Below are positions 1-10,051 of a DNA stretch of 64,000 nt, in pieces. The position numbers were made by a program, and so were the translations under genes. The stretch lies in NCBI GenBank assembly GCA_021797735.1, contig JAJZZE010000001.1:45053-109052 (forward strand), read 5' to 3'. The DNA is from Thermoplasmata archaeon (GTDB lineage: Archaea > Thermoplasmatota > Thermoplasmata > Thermoplasmatales > Thermoplasmataceae). Position 1 is the stretch's first letter. Every line of letters starts with the position of its first letter. A model generated the notes under the pieces. The model was not told the DNA's origin, did no database searches, and worked only from the letters and a program-made list of their open reading frames with translations.

Positions 1-48
1 CTTAACACATTAATTATGCTGTTACCGATTTAAAATTGGTGATAAAAA

Positions 49-792
49 ATGAATAAAAAGCTAGCAGTATTATTGGTAGTTCCCTTACTTGTTTCACTGG
101 GAGGAGCGTTTGCTTTCTCAGCGTTTTCAGGTAGTTCGAGCGTAACTATCAATAACACAGCAAGTCATCTGACCTGGGAAAACCAGGCGACCCTAACAGC
201 AACAAATGCTAATAATACGCCTTTAACACTGGATGGTCCAAATGGGCATATATACGAAGTAGGAACAGGAATGGCATATTTCCAATCTAGTGGAATGTAC
301 AGACTTGGTTTTGGAGCACAGTACTACAACACAGCAACCAGTGGAAGAGAATACGTGATAAACGTAACGAACTTTGCACCCGGTGAATTCATAGAGCTCA
401 CTGATATTATAACAAACAACGGAACTGTAGGATTTATTGTAACTGCACCATATGCACAGATGAGTTTTAATACATCAGATCCACCCCTACCTCCACCCCC
501 GGGACCGAATCCTCCACCACCTCCACCATTACCACCAAGCCAACAAACATCAAATAAAATAAATGCAACATCTGTCCCATATGCATACTTCATGGACGAT
601 TTACAGAGCTCAACAGGATGGATATACAATGTAACTGAAGTTTCAGGCTTTGGGATATCACTTAGCCCGGAGGGAAGTGCAACAATGACAATAATGATAG
701 GACTTGGAAACAGCAATGGGAAGGACGTAAATTGCTACCAGGACTCGACCTTCAGTCTTAACATAGATCTGAATGTTGAATCAGACCCATAA
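49..792 (+). CDS. Secreted or surface protein with poly-proline linker
   Basis: The 247-residue product opens with a clear export signal (MNKKLAVLLVVPLLVSLGG, then AFAFSAFSG). Asn/Thr-rich sequence with several N-x-S/T sites follows, as is common in archaeal surface proteins. A proline-rich linker at about residues 143-163 separates an N-terminal beta-rich domain (about 30-140) from a C-terminal one (about 165-247). No transmembrane anchor is visible at the C-terminus, so it may be released or assembled outside the cell. The start is supported by a GGTGAT site just upstream. The signal region loosely recalls small secreted proteins of the TasA/camelysin type, but I do not recognise the family and assign no function. 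Confidence 0.75.
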   Translation: MNKKLAVLLVVPLLVSLGGAFAFSAFSGSSSVTINNTASHLTWENQATLTATNANNTPLTLDGPNGHIYEVGTGMAYFQSSGMYRLGFGAQYYNTATSGREYVINVTNFAPGEFIELTDIITNNGTVGFIVTAPYAQMSFNTSDPPLPPPPGPNPPPPPPLPPSQQTSNKINATSVPYAYFMDDLQSSTGWIYNVTEVSGFGISLSPEGSATMTIMIGLGNSNGKDVNCYQDSTFSLNIDLNVESDP

Positions 793-796
793 AAAT

Positions 797-822
797 AATT
801 TTTACAATTTATTTTTTTATTT
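797..822 (+). terminator. Oligo-T terminator after the secreted-protein gene
   Basis: Directly after the stop codon the plus strand carries runs of five and seven T residues, the usual form of archaeal intrinsic terminators. No strong hairpin precedes them. Confidence 0.4.
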
Positions 823-859
823 AGTATATATAGGAAATATTTATGGAACAATACATTTT

Positions 860-895
860 ATAAAATCTAATAATAATATAAAATCTAATAATAAT
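860..895. repeat. Two perfect tandem copies of an 18-base unit
   Basis: The unit ATAAAATCTAATAATAAT occurs twice head to tail without mismatch. It is too short and AT-rich to assign a role; a local slippage duplication is the simplest explanation. Confidence 0.7.
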
Positions 896-967
896 TATAC
901 TGTCAAATATATTACATTCCTGGTGAATACCCTGTGAAGCCATACAGATACAAAAATATATCAATAG

Positions 968-1014
968 TGCTCAATAACATTTTTATTAGTAATGAAAAAT
1001 ATTAATATTGAGCA
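968..1014. repeat. Long hairpin with 9-bp arms
   Basis: TGCTCAATA at 968-976 and its exact complement at 1006-1014 flank an inner ATTTTT/AAAAAT pair (979-984, 995-1000). It could be a small mobile-element end or a processing structure; no poly-T follows it, so a terminator role is less likely. Confidence 0.5.
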
Positions 1015-1149
1015 TTTCAGGTTTTTTCATTTCAGTGCTGTGGGTACACTATCAGGTTACATGGTCATCAGATATGAAATGATAGCAGGATATCACACAC
1101 AAATTATAAAATAACAAAAGCTATATATCATTATCACTTTTATTTAAAA

Positions 1150-2808
1150 ATGAAGAGATCAGATATAACTTACAGTGGACCGGAAAGGTCACCAAACAGA
1201 TCATATATGAAAGCTATGGGATTAACCGACGACGATTTAAGCAAATATGTTGTTGGAGTTGCAGCGGCATGGAATGAGGCGGGACCATGTAATATACATG
1301 CTTTATCTCTGGCAAATAATACAAAGGAGGGCATAAGGCATAATAATGGCACTCCAAGGCTATTTGCAACACCGGTTGTTATAGATGGTATAGCAATGGG
1401 AACCGAAGGAATGAAATATTCACTGGTAAGCAGGGAATTGATAGCCAATACAGTGGAATCAACAGTAAATGCACATAATTATGATGGTTTCGCTGCAATA
1501 TCGGGATGCGATAAAACATCTCCAGGTATGATGATGGCGATGGCAAGAATGAACCTGCCATCAATAGTTATGTACGGTGGAACAACATTGCCCGGTTATT
1601 TCCACGGAAAGGAAATAGCAGTAGGTGATTTATTCGAGGCTGTGGGTTCATATTTAAATGGAAATATGGCAATAGAAGAATTAAAATTAATGGAAGACCA
1701 TGCTATACCTACTGTCGGATCATGTGGGGGATTATACACTGCAAATACAATGGCAATGATGACAGAGACTCTTGGCCTGGCATTGCCCGGAAGTGCTTCT
1801 CCACCAGCAGTAGATGGTGCAAAGGTGAAATACGCATATGAAACAGGCAAAACTTTAATGGATTTGCTGGAAAACGATTTAAAACCCCGGGATATATTAA
1901 CGGAAGAATCTTTTTATAATGCAGTAACAGTTCTAATGGCTTCCGGCGGTTCAACAAATGCGGTTTTGCATCTCTTAGCAATAGCACATGAAGCTAATAT
2001 AAAATTGGATATGGATGATTTTGACAGGATATCAAAAAAGATACCGGAAATAGTTAATATGAAACCTTCTGGTGAATATGTCATGGCAGACCTTGATAAA
2101 ATCGGTGGCGTACCTGTTTTAATGAAAATACTGTTAGACCATAATTTACTGAATGGGGAGCAATTAACGGTAACAGGCAAAACAATACGTGAAAATCTAA
2201 AAGATATAAAAATAATGAATAAACAAAATGTAATATTTGATGTGGAAAAGCCGATAAATTCATCAGGTGGCATAAGAATATTGAAGGGCAACCTGGCAAC
2301 AGAGGGTTCTGTTTTTAAAATATCTGCTTCAAATGTAAAATACCACAAGGGTCCTGCCAGGGTTTTTGATTCGGAAGATGATACATTTAAAGCAATAAAG
2401 GATAAAAAAATAGCTCCCGGTGATGTTGTCGTAATAAGGTATGAAGGACCGAAGGGAGGGCCAGGAATGAGGGAAATGTTATCAGTTACTTCAGCACTTG
2501 TAGGAGCTGGACTCGGAGATAGTGTTGCTTTAATAACCGATGGAAGGTTCTCCGGTGCAACCAGGGGTATTATGATAGGTCATGTAGCACCAGAAGCAAT
2601 GGATGGTGGTGCAATAGCCGTTGTAAGGAATAATGATATTATAGAAATAGACGGCAATAATGGTAAAATAAACCTTTTAATCGATGAAAACGAATTAAAT
2701 AACAGATTAAAAAACTGGAAAAAACCGGAACCAAAACATAAAACAGGCTTACTGCACCAGTATTCAAGGTTAGTTTCATCATCATCAAAGGGTGCAGTTA
2801 TGGAATAA
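1150..2808 (+). CDS. ilvD: Dihydroxy-acid dehydratase (IlvD/Edd family)
   Basis: The 552-residue protein matches the dehydratase that converts 2,3-dihydroxy-isovalerate or -methylvalerate to the 2-keto acids of valine and isoleucine synthesis. The Fe-S and substrate motifs are all present: [10 protein letters not shown] near residue 118, [16 protein letters not shown] near 187, [10 protein letters not shown] near 260 and [11 protein letters not shown] near 463. Length is normal for the family. It appears monocistronic, with CTATATAT about 27 bases before the ATG indicating a leaderless mRNA. In some archaea this family also dehydrates gluconate in non-phosphorylated Entner-Doudoroff metabolism, so a dual role is possible but cannot be read from sequence. 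Confidence 0.95.
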   Translation: MKRSDITYSGPERSPNRSYMKAMGLTDDDLSKYVVGVAAAWNEAGPCNIHALSLANNTKEGIRHNNGTPRLFATPVVIDGIAMGTEGMKYSLVSRELIANTVESTVNAHNYDGFAAISGCDKTSPGMMMAMARMNLPSIVMYGGTTLPGYFHGKEIAVGDLFEAVGSYLNGNMAIEELKLMEDHAIPTVGSCGGLYTANTMAMMTETLGLALPGSASPPAVDGAKVKYAYETGKTLMDLLENDLKPRDILTEESFYNAVTVLMASGGSTNAVLHLLAIAHEANIKLDMDDFDRISKKIPEIVNMKPSGEYVMADLDKIGGVPVLMKILLDHNLLNGEQLTVTGKTIRENLKDIKIMNKQNVIFDVEKPINSSGGIRILKGNLATEGSVFKISASNVKYHKGPARVFDSEDDTFKAIKDKKIAPGDVVVIRYEGPKGGPGMREMLSVTSALVGAGLGDSVALITDGRFSGATRGIMIGHVAPEAMDGGAIAVVRNNDIIEIDGNNGKINLLIDENELNNRLKNWKKPEPKHKTGLLHQYSRLVSSSSKGAVME

Positions 2809-2871
2809 AATAATTATATCCCAAAGCCATAATTATCAAAAATACTTTATATTTTGCTATGATTGGCTATA

Positions 2872-3123
2872 ATGGATAGTAAGGAAGAAATGGAAAAAAC
2901 CGGAGATGGTATTGAAAAAGAGCTTGACACTTTCAGGCAGAAAACCGAGAATAATTTCAATGAGATATATGATAAATTAAATAACAAAAAATTAAGTGAT
3001 GAAAATGAGGAGAATTTATCCCTTGCATTAACACTGATGGAATCAATCGGAATAGACATATTGCATTTATTAAGAGATTATGATGATTTAATAGATTATC
3101 TTGAAATATTAAAAAAATTATAA
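2872..3123 (+). CDS. Small acidic alpha-helical protein, unknown function
   Basis: An 83-codon frame begins at ATG 2872 (an upstream in-frame TTG at 2863 is a less likely start). The product is rich in Glu, Asp, Lys and Leu in heptad-like spacing, suggesting a short coiled coil or helical bundle, and has no signal peptide. It follows ilvD by about 60 bases on the same strand and converges with the ammonium transporter gene. I do not recognise the family; codon use matches neighbouring real genes, which supports translation. Confidence 0.55.
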   Translation: MDSKEEMEKTGDGIEKELDTFRQKTENNFNEIYDKLNNKKLSDENEENLSLALTLMESIGIDILHLLRDYDDLIDYLEILKKL

Positions 3124-3129
3124 ATTTAT

Positions 3130-4545
3130 TTATTCTTCATCCGTTTCCTTTGCTTTTTCATTATCAATATGTTCTATAGGTTCAGTTTGTTCCGGTTCAG
3201 TTCTAACTATATGTGATGGTGGATAACCGGTGATATCCAGTCCCGCTTCTCCATGAATTGCCATATCACCTATTCTTAATCTGGCCTCATCCTCTCTCAA
3301 CGGAATAAATTTGCCAATTAATTTTAGTAAACCAAAGGTTAATGCAAACACATAAAGAATTACTATAATAGCGGCAAATGCCTGTATGCCTAACTGATAG
3401 AAATTACCATACAATGCACCTTTCAATCCTGGATCAATATATTGAGTCACAACAGGGTCCGCTAAAATACCGGTTAATAAACCACCGACAACACCGGCAA
3501 CAGCATGCGATGAGAATACCCCTAAAGTATCATCTATCCTAAATTTCGGCTCGATTTTATATAAAAAGATCCATGGTATTATCCCGGTTGCTATGCCTAT
3601 TACCATTGCTCCATAAATATTTACATATCCAGCCGCGGGTGTTATGCCCACCAGACCCGCTATTGCACCTACAGATGCACCTATTAATGAGGGCTTTTTG
3701 AAAAATTTCATATCCATAAACATCCATGTTATCATGCTCACTGCAGTTGCCACATTTGTATTTATTATTGCTATTCCTGCATCTATTGTACTGCCATATG
3801 GATCTCCACCGTTAAATCCGTCCCAGCCCAACCATATTAAGCCTAAACCCAGCATTACCAGGGCAAGGTTATTTGCCTTCATTTTCATCTCTTCCTTTAG
3901 TCTGGGCCCTATTGCCAGAGCAGCTGCCACGGCACCAATACCAGCATCGAGATGTATTACATAGCCACCTGAAAAATCAACAGCGCCTAATTGATTTAAC
4001 CAGCCACCGGCAAATAGCCAGTATGCTACCGGGCTATAAACTATTAATGACCATACAGGTACAAAAACCATCCATGCCTTGAAGTTCATCCTTTCCAGCA
4101 CACCTCCCATTAGAAGCACCGGTGTTATTGCTGCAAAAACAAACTGGAAAAATATAATAGTAGCATTTGGTATGGTAAGCGCCTGTTTAAGCGGCCCAAC
4201 AATGGCCTGCCCGCTTATAAAAGAACCGGCACCTGCGGGGTATGGTACTCCAAATATATAATATCCACCAATATGCAGTGAACTGGATGTGCCAAACCCG
4301 AAATTATATCCCGCTATTACCCATATAATTAAAACTGCTGCAAAGGCGTAAAGTGCCATCATCATTGCATTAACCATATATTTTCTTTTTGTGAGTCCGG
4401 CATAATACAGTGCAAGCCCCGGGATGCTCATTAATCCAACAAGCGTGGATGCTGTCAACATCCATCCGTTATTGCCCGTATTTAACCACGAATCACTGGT
4501 AGCTGGCCTTATTAAATAATATAGTATCATGTTATCAAGTAACAT
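3130..4545 (-). CDS. amt: Ammonium transporter (Amt/MEP/Rh family)
   Basis: This 471-residue membrane protein has the Amt fold with about 11 membrane segments. The twin histidines of the pore are recognisable in [10 protein letters not shown] and in SSHAVAGV, and the family signature near the middle ([12 protein letters not shown]) is present. The hydrophilic C-terminal tail (about 50 residues, Glu-rich at the end) is the part that usually contacts GlnK, but no GlnK gene lies in the window. Start at 4545 is supported by an ACATATATTAG box about 25 bases upstream and a GGAAG site; a second Met five codons later is possible. It lies directly downstream of the glutamate synthase genes in the same orientation, fitting joint ammonium uptake and assimilation. 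Confidence 0.95.
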   Translation of the reverse strand: MLLDNMILYYLIRPATSDSWLNTGNNGWMLTASTLVGLMSIPGLALYYAGLTKRKYMVNAMMMALYAFAAVLIIWVIAGYNFGFGTSSSLHIGGYYIFGVPYPAGAGSFISGQAIVGPLKQALTIPNATIIFFQFVFAAITPVLLMGGVLERMNFKAWMVFVPVWSLIVYSPVAYWLFAGGWLNQLGAVDFSGGYVIHLDAGIGAVAAALAIGPRLKEEMKMKANNLALVMLGLGLIWLGWDGFNGGDPYGSTIDAGIAIINTNVATAVSMITWMFMDMKFFKKPSLIGASVGAIAGLVGITPAAGYVNIYGAMVIGIATGIIPWIFLYKIEPKFRIDDTLGVFSSHAVAGVVGGLLTGILADPVVTQYIDPGLKGALYGNFYQLGIQAFAAIIVILYVFALTFGLLKLIGKFIPLREDEARLRIGDMAIHGEAGLDITGYPPSHIVRTEPEQTEPIEHIDNEKAKETDEE

Positions 4546-4693
4546 GGAACTTCCTATCTTTCGTTTACTAATATATGTTTTGGTAAATTTTTTGTCATTT
4601 TTTTTAAATTTAAAGCATTAATTGAACAAAATTATTACATAAAGATTAATCTCTTATCAATTTACAGAAACAGCGTTGTAATAAAATAAATTT

Positions 4694-6571
4694 TTATATC
4701 ATTCTCTCTATTACGGTAAATTTATTATTTAATTTTTTTATATTATTAGTTTTCATCTCACTATCGAAATCCTTAATTACCGGGTATAGTTCATCATATT
4801 CAATTTTATTCAAATGCCTGTAACTGTATGAAGGTATCTCATGTTTATTATAAAATTTCTCAGTGTACTTTTTTGCCTCTTCTGGCAGTAAACCTATAAT
4901 ATCAATGAAATTCTTATTTCTTAATGTTTCGTATAATTCATTATCTATCAGGGATTCCATTAACAGAGCTTTCAAAATATTATTTTTAAATCCGGGCTGT
5001 ATTCCTACTGCTCTGCTATTTATTTTGCCATATATGTATATTTTGCCGCCTATCATTCCGGATCCTATGTACCTGCCTGAATGCCCGTTGCCGGACAGTA
5101 CAATTATTGTTCCTCCAGACATATATTCCCCTAAATAGTTGTCAAATTCACCATTTATAACTATATACGGTTTATTGTCATATGACCTCATCTGGATCCC
5201 GCATCTATTGCCAACATCGCCCCTTATATATATTCTGCCATTATTCAATGCCTGGCCTAAAACATCACCTGCATTACCGAATATTTTTACCTTTCCTCCA
5301 GACATGGAGTCACAGCAGTCATCCGAGGCATTGCCATGGAGAGTTACATTATTGTTTTCATTTAAATTCATCAGGCAGTTGCCTGCATTGCCATACAGAT
5401 TTAAATTATAATTTTTATTAAATGTTTTAATTCCTATATACTTATGGCCCAGAACATTTTTTACCGTTATATCTCCTTGATTTAATTTTAATATTTCATT
5501 ATCAAGTTTGTTGTAATCTATACTGGATGCATCTATATCATAATTATCTATGTCATAATTTTCTGTATATTTTATTTTTTCTCTTCCGGAATTTATTAAC
5601 CCATTTTTCAATGATGCTATGAAGTATGAATCCGGTTTCATTGTCCACACCCTTGCATTTTTATTTATTAACTTTATTTCCTTTTCTTCACTGGCTATAT
5701 AATAGTTGTCCTGATCCTCACCTAGAATTATGGGCCTTAACTTTGTTTTATCGGTTAAGCCTATTAAATATAAATCATTGCCATCATCATAACCTATAAC
5801 AACAGTATATGGTCCATCCAGCACATAGCCTCTATTTATATATTTTGTATATTTATCCTCAATTTTATTGCCCATAATTTTTATTGTGGTTATCAGGTCA
5901 TATTTTTTTAATAATTCCCTGAATATATACGATATTACCTCGCTATCTGTGCCAACAAAACTTTTCATTCCATGGTTTTTTAAATATTCCCTGTTTGCAC
6001 CAAACGAACTTATATCACCGTTATGTATTATTGCAACATTAAATGTAGAAAATGGATGTGACCAGTACGGTTCATCCCCTGGAGAATTTGTTGGTTGCCT
6101 TGTATGTGCCAGCCATAAATCACCCCTCATATTATTTATATTGTATTCATCTGCAACATCATCTGGATAACCCACACCCTTAAAAACATCTAACGATGTT
6201 CCGGAACTGTAAATTCTCCCGGATTTATTTTCCCATAAAACATCATTAACAGTATTTATTGAATTTAGGTCAATAGTACCAAGATTATAGCAGTAACTCT
6301 TTACACTATTATTATTTTCAACATAATAATTATGTATATCAAAACTTTTTGATAGTATTTTATTTAATTTCTCCTCATTTCCATTATAGAATACCTTAAT
6401 TTTATAGGAATTATTATCGTTTAAATTAAATGTAGCATAACCCGATCCCTTATCACTGCCCCTGTACCTTATTGAATTTAATGAATTTGAAACCAATTTT
6501 CCATGTATTTTTTCCGAATTATTTTTCCTTAGAATAGCTAATAAGCCGCACGATGAGGGATAATAATTCAT
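4694..6571 (-). CDS. Glutamate synthase, glutaminase plus GXGXG subunit
   Basis: The 625-residue protein fuses a class II glutamine amidotransferase domain (about 1-330; SSCGLLAIL with Cys8 as the candidate nucleophile, plus NNMRGDLWLAHTRQPT and IIHNGDISSFGANREYL) to the beta-helical GXGXG domain of glutamate synthase alpha subunits (about 360-600). It would release ammonia from glutamine for the FMN subunit encoded immediately upstream. The two genes overlap by 4 bases (ATGA), implying translational coupling. The nucleophilic Cys lies seven residues inside the predicted start, so a short propeptide would have to be removed. Downstream is amt. Confidence 0.88.
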   Translation of the reverse strand: MNYYPSSCGLLAILRKNNSEKIHGKLVSNSLNSIRYRGSDKGSGYATFNLNDNNSYKIKVFYNGNEEKLNKILSKSFDIHNYYVENNNSVKSYCYNLGTIDLNSINTVNDVLWENKSGRIYSSGTSLDVFKGVGYPDDVADEYNINNMRGDLWLAHTRQPTNSPGDEPYWSHPFSTFNVAIIHNGDISSFGANREYLKNHGMKSFVGTDSEVISYIFRELLKKYDLITTIKIMGNKIEDKYTKYINRGYVLDGPYTVVIGYDDGNDLYLIGLTDKTKLRPIILGEDQDNYYIASEEKEIKLINKNARVWTMKPDSYFIASLKNGLINSGREKIKYTENYDIDNYDIDASSIDYNKLDNEILKLNQGDITVKNVLGHKYIGIKTFNKNYNLNLYGNAGNCLMNLNENNNVTLHGNASDDCCDSMSGGKVKIFGNAGDVLGQALNNGRIYIRGDVGNRCGIQMRSYDNKPYIVINGEFDNYLGEYMSGGTIIVLSGNGHSGRYIGSGMIGGKIYIYGKINSRAVGIQPGFKNNILKALLMESLIDNELYETLRNKNFIDIIGLLPEEAKKYTEKFYNKHEIPSYSYRHLNKIEYDELYPVIKDFDSEMKTNNIKKLNNKFTVIERMI

Positions 6572-8637
6572 TCTGAACCCGCCTCGCTCAGATTTAATAT
6601 TTTGGATATACTGTTATCCAGGTTTATTGACCTTAATAATTCTACGTTGCCTGTCAGTGAATTCTGCATGCTGGATATTCCCATAGCCCCACATAATAGC
6701 GATAGTTCCTTTTTTATTGCAATTATAAAATTCAGGGCCTTTTCATTCAGATCTGCCATATTGCTAATTCCGTATTCAAAAATTTTTGATGGCAAAATAA
6801 CCGTGTCCGCACCCAGTGCAATATATTTTGCTATATCGCCAGTATTTCTGAATTCATGTACATATAATAAAATATCGTGGTTTTCCCTTCTATTTTTTAA
6901 ATTCTTATTTAATCCTGCAATTTTTAATAAATTATTATCATCTATTACATAACCAGAAGCATTTTTGTTGCTGTAATCATATGTGTAAATATAATTTTTA
7001 TATTTATAATAATTATTATTTTTTCTTAATGTAATATTTTTATATTTATTTTTTATTTTATTATCTATAACCACTGTATTCATGAATAAGGATGCCCATG
7101 ATATTCCCTCTTTTATTTTATCACTGGAATCAGATACATCAAAAATAACAGGCAGTGATAAACTGATTTTACCTCCTGACAGGTTAGTGTTTAAGCTTAT
7201 ATCCTCCCTGTATGGGTCTATTGAAGGTCTTGTAACCTGTGCACCATCCAGTCTCAAAAAATCTACTATCCTTGATGGCCCTATAACATCAGGTGGTGCG
7301 TTGCTGCCCATGCTTGTTATAGGAGGTTCACCCTTATTTATTAAGCCATTTAAATATTTTTTATCGGGAATAAAATTTTCAAGGCTGTAACCTGTATTTT
7401 TTATATTTTCATAATCCACTCCCAGTACATTTAAAGTATTTTTTGATAGATTATCTGCTATTAATAAATCCTTATTGCCTGTTAATTCAGTTATATTTTT
7501 TAAATTTAAATGATCTAAAATATTTTCCAGTTCAATTCTAAACCCTTTTATGAAATTTATTATATTATTAACGCCGAAATCTATTTCAAATAATTTTTTA
7601 TTGTCTGTTTTATTTGTTAATGCTGCAGGGCAGTAACCAAGATTGCATTTTCTAACCATTACGCATCCCATTGCTATAAGCACAGATGTGCCCAAACTTA
7701 CAAAATCCGCACCCAGTGCATATAATTTTGCAGCATCGGTTGAATTTGATATTCTCCCGCCGGCGATAATTTTGAAGTTTTTCCTTAAATTCTCCTTTAC
7801 TAAAATATTATGTGATGATGCAACAGCCAGTTCTACTGGTATACCCAAATTATCCCTTATAACTACCGGAGTTGCGCCTGTTCCGGCCCCATGGCCATCT
7901 ATTATTACACCATCTGCACCTGATCTTGCAATGCCGGTTACTATGTAGGGTACATAATTTGTTGCGGCAACCTTAACGAACACAGGTTTATCTGTTAATA
8001 ATTTTAAGGCATCTATTCTCTGGGATAGATCCTCTATTGAATATATATCATGATGTGGTGCCGGTGAAATTGCATCTATATTTCCAGGTATTTTTCTTGC
8101 CCCAGAAATGTTATCAGTTACCTTATTTGCAGGTAAATGGCCACCTATTCCAGGTTTTGCACCCTGGCCAATTTTTATTACTATGCCAGATCCAGCATTT
8201 AGGGTTTCAGCCGTCACCCCAAATCTTGCGGAAGCCCACTGAATAAATATTCTTTTATATGATGCGATATCCCTATAAAGGCCTCCTTCTCCAGTTCCAG
8301 ACATTGTTTTTGTTATTTCAGCTGATTTTGCTATAGCCAGATTCGGATTGCCACTCAGTGCACCGTATGACATATCTCCCAAATATAATGGCACTGACAT
8401 CTCCATATCTGCTAAATCTGATCCGGTATTACCGTGTGTGTTTAATGTAATGTTATCATTATATGTTTTGAAATTTATATTATCCAGTATTCTTAAACTA
8501 TTATTATTTTTTACAAATATTCTGTATGGATTGCCTGTAACTGTAAGTTCTCTTATGTGGTTAATCTTATCAAATGACCAGAAATCAGGCTCCTTCTGCA
8601 GGGGTATATTTATAAAATTATTTACTATATTATCCAT
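6568..8637 (-). CDS. gltB: Glutamate synthase, FMN/Fe-S catalytic subunit
   Basis: The 689-residue product corresponds to the central and FMN-binding domains of the glutamate synthase large chain, which reductively aminates 2-oxoglutarate. Motifs include SYGALSGNPNLAIA, GGHLPANKV, the FMN barrel strand HGAGTGATP and the 3Fe-4S ligands in CVMVRKCNLGYC (C-x5-C-x4-C, near residue 325). An Asn/Lys-rich region around 540-590 is less conserved. Together with the downstream glutaminase/GXGXG gene it forms a split archaeal GOGAT; no NAD(P)H beta subunit is nearby, so the electron donor may be ferredoxin or an unlinked reductase. A TTATATATAG box about 30 bases before the start suggests a leaderless transcript covering both genes. 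Confidence 0.9.
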   Translation of the reverse strand: MDNIVNNFINIPLQKEPDFWSFDKINHIRELTVTGNPYRIFVKNNNSLRILDNINFKTYNDNITLNTHGNTGSDLADMEMSVPLYLGDMSYGALSGNPNLAIAKSAEITKTMSGTGEGGLYRDIASYKRIFIQWASARFGVTAETLNAGSGIVIKIGQGAKPGIGGHLPANKVTDNISGARKIPGNIDAISPAPHHDIYSIEDLSQRIDALKLLTDKPVFVKVAATNYVPYIVTGIARSGADGVIIDGHGAGTGATPVVIRDNLGIPVELAVASSHNILVKENLRKNFKIIAGGRISNSTDAAKLYALGADFVSLGTSVLIAMGCVMVRKCNLGYCPAALTNKTDNKKLFEIDFGVNNIINFIKGFRIELENILDHLNLKNITELTGNKDLLIADNLSKNTLNVLGVDYENIKNTGYSLENFIPDKKYLNGLINKGEPPITSMGSNAPPDVIGPSRIVDFLRLDGAQVTRPSIDPYREDISLNTNLSGGKISLSLPVIFDVSDSSDKIKEGISWASLFMNTVVIDNKIKNKYKNITLRKNNNYYKYKNYIYTYDYSNKNASGYVIDDNNLLKIAGLNKNLKNRRENHDILLYVHEFRNTGDIAKYIALGADTVILPSKIFEYGISNMADLNEKALNFIIAIKKELSLLCGAMGISSMQNSLTGNVELLRSINLDNSISKILNLSEAGSE

Positions 8638-9263
8638 GTTTATATGAATGATAATATCTATCTATATATAATTTTTTATTGATTGAATATTAATTATTTT
8701 TAATAAATAATTATGAGCATAAATCATATGTGGTTATATAATGATACCATAGCAAAATAGATTAAGTTGAGATTTTATGTGGTTTCTATCCTGATAACTA
8801 CTGAATTTATATGAACATTTTTCTTCGCCTGTGATACGGAGTTTTAACAGTGCAGAGCTATATGGCTCTCGATGTTATTCATTGCATTTATGGATTTGTT
8901 ATGTTATAATGTGCCGGTCCTTCAGAGTCGATAGCTATGTTCCTAACCTTTATTAATAGCTTAATCTATATTATTATACATCTCACAGAAATGTTAGGTC
9001 TATAATTCTAAAAGAAAGAATAGAAAATTAATTATAGAGTAATTATAATAATGGATAAATGAAAGCAGGGGCAAATACCGTATATAAAAAACATTATAAA
9101 AATCAAATTAAAAAATTATATAACAACTTGAATAAAATTTATAAATATAAGTTATCATACATATCATTTAAATTTTTAATACACGCTGAAAAATTGATAA
9201 TAAAACAGCACGCTATTTTATATTTACTTTTAAACATGTTTAATATACAAATGAGGTTTTCCT
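8638..9263. other. 626-base intergenic region
   Basis: It contains the gltB promoter (near 8664-8673), a short hairpin AGAGC/GCTCT at 8854-8869, and the esterase promoter region at its right end. A 73-codon frame at 9059-9280 is rich in Lys, Tyr and Asn, overlaps the esterase start, and looks like chance reading of AT-rich DNA. Nothing else is supported. Confidence 0.5.
9216..9257 (+). promoter_or_regulatory. Esterase promoter: TATA box, 14-bp palindrome and SD
   Basis: TTTTATATTT (9216-9225) is followed by the perfect palindrome TTAAACATGTTTAA (9230-9243) and then a GAGGT ribosome site (9253-9257) six bases before ATG 9264. The palindrome sits just downstream of the TATA box, over or next to the expected transcription start, which is where a repressor would bind. 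Confidence 0.5.
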
Positions 9264-9905
9264 ATGATCCTGGGCAATAAAGACACAGTGGTAATGATAG
9301 GTGATTCCGTTACAGACTGTAATCGTGCACGGTCTATTGGTAAATATCCGGGTGATTTGGGCAATGGATATGTTGCATATATAGATGCCCTTTTAGGTTA
9401 TTCATATCCAGAGATTGATCAGCAAATCATCAACGTAGGGGTAGCAGGTAACACAATTCGTGATTTGAAATACAGGTGGGATTCGGATGTTATGAACCAG
9501 AACCCGGACTGGGTATCAATTATGATTGGAATTAACGATGTATGGAGACACTTTGATCAACCGTTTAATGCCCCCTCACTGATATCACCGGTTGAATATA
9601 GGAGAACTTTAGATACCCTGGTTAAGATAACTATTCATCACGTTAAGGGTATTATATTAATGACCCCTTTTTATATTACCACATCTTTAGACAATGCAAT
9701 GCGTCAGGAAACACTGCACTATGCTTATATAATGGAATCAATTAGCAGGCAATATAAAACTAAACTAGTGCATACACAGGCATGGATTGATCCATTCTTG
9801 AAAAGGACACACGTTAAACGGTTATCAGATGATGGGGTGCATCCAAACCCTATTACACACATGATTTTAGCCAAAGCGTGGATTCATGAAGGAATAGAAG
9901 GATAA
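9264..9905 (+). CDS. GDSL/SGNH-family esterase, probably acquired from bacteria
   Basis: A 213-residue SGNH hydrolase. Block I is IGDSVTDCNRA (Ser about residue 16), block II GVAGNT, block III GIND, and block V DGVHPN with the catalytic Asp/His pair near 190-194. It resembles bacterial GDSL acetyl-esterases that remove acyl groups from carbohydrates. No signal peptide is visible, so action would be cytosolic. Codon use departs from its neighbours (CGT and CGG arginines, balanced third positions) and it has its own Shine-Dalgarno and palindrome, which together point to lateral acquisition. Substrate is unknown; deacetylation of imported oligosaccharides is an inference. Confidence 0.85.
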   Translation: MILGNKDTVVMIGDSVTDCNRARSIGKYPGDLGNGYVAYIDALLGYSYPEIDQQIINVGVAGNTIRDLKYRWDSDVMNQNPDWVSIMIGINDVWRHFDQPFNAPSLISPVEYRRTLDTLVKITIHHVKGIILMTPFYITTSLDNAMRQETLHYAYIMESISRQYKTKLVHTQAWIDPFLKRTHVKRLSDDGVHPNPITHMILAKAWIHEGIEG

Positions 9906-10051
9906 ACTTATTTTTGAAATAGTTCGTAATCCAGTGATATGCTGTCTGCCCGACATGTAGAAAATCACGGGTTAAGTTCATACATATTAACACAATACAG
10001 CACTATCAATTAAACATACTGCTTTATTAACAATACACATTAACTATATCA

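Larger units (their letters stand above)
793..1149. other. Intergenic region with tandem repeat, hairpin and possible gene relic
   Basis: This 357-base gap holds a T-rich terminator, an 18-base unit repeated twice in tandem (860-877, 878-895), a 32-base segment (926-957) similar to 20977-21008, and a hairpin with 9-base perfect arms TGCTCAATA/TATTGAGCA (968-976, 1006-1014). A TATA-like CTATATAT about 27 bases before 1150 is the likely ilvD promoter. No intact gene is seen. Confidence 0.6.

Noticed and set aside
472..541. Proline-codon run considered as a nucleotide repeat
   Set aside because: Codons are mixed CCA/CCC/CCT without a fixed unit, so it is a protein-level linker rather than a DNA repeat.
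324..716. Glycine-rich minus-strand frame opposite the secreted protein
   Set aside because: Its glycine run is just the complement of the poly-proline codons; no start signals.
8854..8869. Small hairpin AGAGC/GCTCT as a possible terminator or riboswitch
   Set aside because: Only five pairs, no poly-T after it and no further conserved structure in the surrounding bases.
9059..9280. 73-codon frame before the esterase
   Set aside because: Lys/Tyr/Asn-rich, overlaps the esterase start, and covers its TATA box and palindrome; likely chance reading of AT-rich DNA.
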